6,423 bases of DNA from Comamonadaceae bacterium. Its GTDB lineage: Bacteria; Pseudomonadota; Gammaproteobacteria; Burkholderiales; Burkholderiaceae_C. Where the stretch lies: NCBI GenBank assembly GCA_947460165.1, contig CANHKH010000200.1, forward strand, positions 1-6,423, given 5' to 3'. The notes under the pieces are model-generated. The model was not told the DNA's origin. It searched no databases and worked only from the letters and a program-made list of their open reading frames with translations. The translations under genes and the position numbers were made by a program. The number at the start of each line of letters is the position of its first letter. The first letter of the stretch is position 1. Shown here one piece after another: positions 5,649 to 6,423 of the stretch.

Positions 5649-5886
5649 GCTTGAGAGGGTGGTGACTTGGCTCGATGGCCTGTGGGCTCTTGGAATGAAT
5701 GGCCACTTGGCACAACTTCCTGGCCGCTTTTCAGCCCTCTCATGGTGGTGAATGCGGTCACGGACTCAAGCCCCCTCCCCGATCGGCCCCTGACGCGGCG
5801 GCCCGACGACAATGGCTGTCCGGAGCGCCCTGCACGGGGGCGACAGACCGCCACAGGTCGACAAAAAACACAAGCGACTGAGATCC
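5649..5886. other. Intergenic region upstream of mutS
   Basis: This 238-base spacer should hold the end of the protease-like transcript and the mutS promoter, but no clear -35/-10 pair or intrinsic terminator is visible. It holds a wide inverted repeat, TGAGAGGG (5652-5659) with CCCTCTCA (5735-5742), and two copies of GGTGGTGA (5658-5665 and 5744-5751). Short frames crossing it are Arg/Pro-rich and look non-coding. Confidence 0.45.
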
Positions 5887-6423
5887 ATGGAGAACACTGA
5901 ATCGACGCCGACCAAGCTGGACAAACCCGCCAAGGCCGAGGCCCACACGCCCATGATGGCCCAGTACCTGGCCATCAAAAAAGACTTTCCGGACACCTTG
6001 GTGTTCTACCGCATGGGCGATTTTTACGAGCTCTTCCATGCCGACGCCGAAAAAGCCGCGCAGCTGCTGGACATCACGCTGACCGCCAGGGGCTCGTCGG
6101 CGGGCGAGCCCATCAAGATGGCGGGCGTGCCCTTTCACGCGGCCGAAGGCTATTTGGCCAAGCTCATCAAGCTGGGCGAGTCGGTGGCCATTTGCGAGCA
6201 GGTGGGCGAGGTGGGCGCGGGCAAGGGGCCGGTGGAGCGCCGCGTGGTGCGGGTGGTCACGCCGGGCACGGTGACCGACGCCGAGCTGCTGAGCGACAAG
6301 ACCGAGTCGCTGCTCTTGGCCGTGCACCAAGGCGCGCGCCACGCCTGCGGCCTGGCCTGGCTGAGCGTGACGCAAGGCGCGATTTTTTTGGCCGAATGCA
6401 CACCCGACGAGCTGCCCGCCTGG
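5887..6423 (+). CDS. mutS: DNA mismatch repair protein MutS (N-terminal part; 3' end beyond window)
   Basis: The first 179 residues of MutS, the ATPase that recognises mismatched and looped bases and recruits MutL. The mismatch-binding domain is clear. HTPMMAQYLAIKKDFPDTL (20-38) leads to YRMGDFYELF (41-50), which carries the Phe-X-Glu motif (F46-Y47-E48) that stacks into the DNA at the mismatch. KMAGVPFHAAEGYLAKL (77-93), ESVAICEQVGE (98-108), GKGPVERRVVRVVTPGT (112-128) and the start of the connector domain follow. The ATPase and clamp domains lie past the right edge. ATG 5887 gives an N-terminus about 11 residues longer than E. coli MutS before the shared HTPMM; an in-frame ATG at 5812 would add 25 more basic residues that do not look MutS-like. 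The ribosome site is weak (TGAGA ending 3 bases before the ATG). Confidence 0.97.
   Translation, partial: MENTESTPTKLDKPAKAEAHTPMMAQYLAIKKDFPDTLVFYRMGDFYELFHADAEKAAQLLDITLTARGSSAGEPIKMAGVPFHAAEGYLAKLIKLGESVAICEQVGEVGAGKGPVERRVVRVVTPGTVTDAELLSDKTESLLLAVHQGARHACGLAWLSVTQGAIFLAECTPDELPAW

Noticed and set aside
5708..5724. Sigma-54-like TTGGCAC upstream of mutS
   Set aside because: The -24 half fits, but the -12 GC is absent at the required 10-base spacing (TG is found instead).
5812..5886. Earlier in-frame ATG for mutS
   Set aside because: It would add 25 basic residues with no match to MutS N-termini and no better ribosome site. ATG 5887 already gives a slightly long N-terminus.
5667..5900. 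77-codon plus-strand frame before mutS
   Set aside because: Overlaps the mutS start out of frame, is Arg/Pro-rich and lacks a ribosome site.

Overview
The window is GC-rich, tightly packed bacterial chromosome. It looks like a betaproteobacterium of the Burkholderiales, most likely Comamonadaceae (inference from a Bug/TctC-type solute receptor next to a FadR-type regulator, and from the MutS sequence). There are six protein-coding genes, two of them cut by the window edges. I saw no RNA gene, insertion sequence or CRISPR array.

Left part, minus strand (1-2615): two tandem GntR/FadR-family regulators, about 65% identical to each other without gaps, are followed by a periplasmic Bug-family binding protein that runs off the left edge. 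The downstream regulator (941-1693) and the receptor gene (910 to the edge) are 30 bases apart and look like one transcription unit. In front of that regulator is a good promoter whose start region carries a perfect FadR-type palindrome (1742-1752). The unit is therefore probably autoregulated and induced by the organic acid the receptor collects.

Middle (2616-4476): a divergent 251-base intergenic region with a GC-rich inverted repeat separates the second regulator from a plus-strand 14-helix MFS exporter of the DHA2 (EmrB/QacA-like) type. A terminator-like hairpin closes that unit at 4451-4476.

Right part, plus strand (4620-6423): an exported trypsin-like/PDZ protein resembles HtrA/DegP, but two of its three catalytic residues appear to be lost (His to Tyr, Asp to Gly, Ser kept). 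It is followed, after a 238-base gap, by the start of mutS, the mismatch-recognition ATPase, which continues past the right edge.

Most of this is ordinary chromosomal content. The points most worth a second look are the probable pseudoprotease, the operator over the promoter of the receptor unit, and the tandem regulators with nearly identical recognition helices. I found no convincing new multi-gene system.
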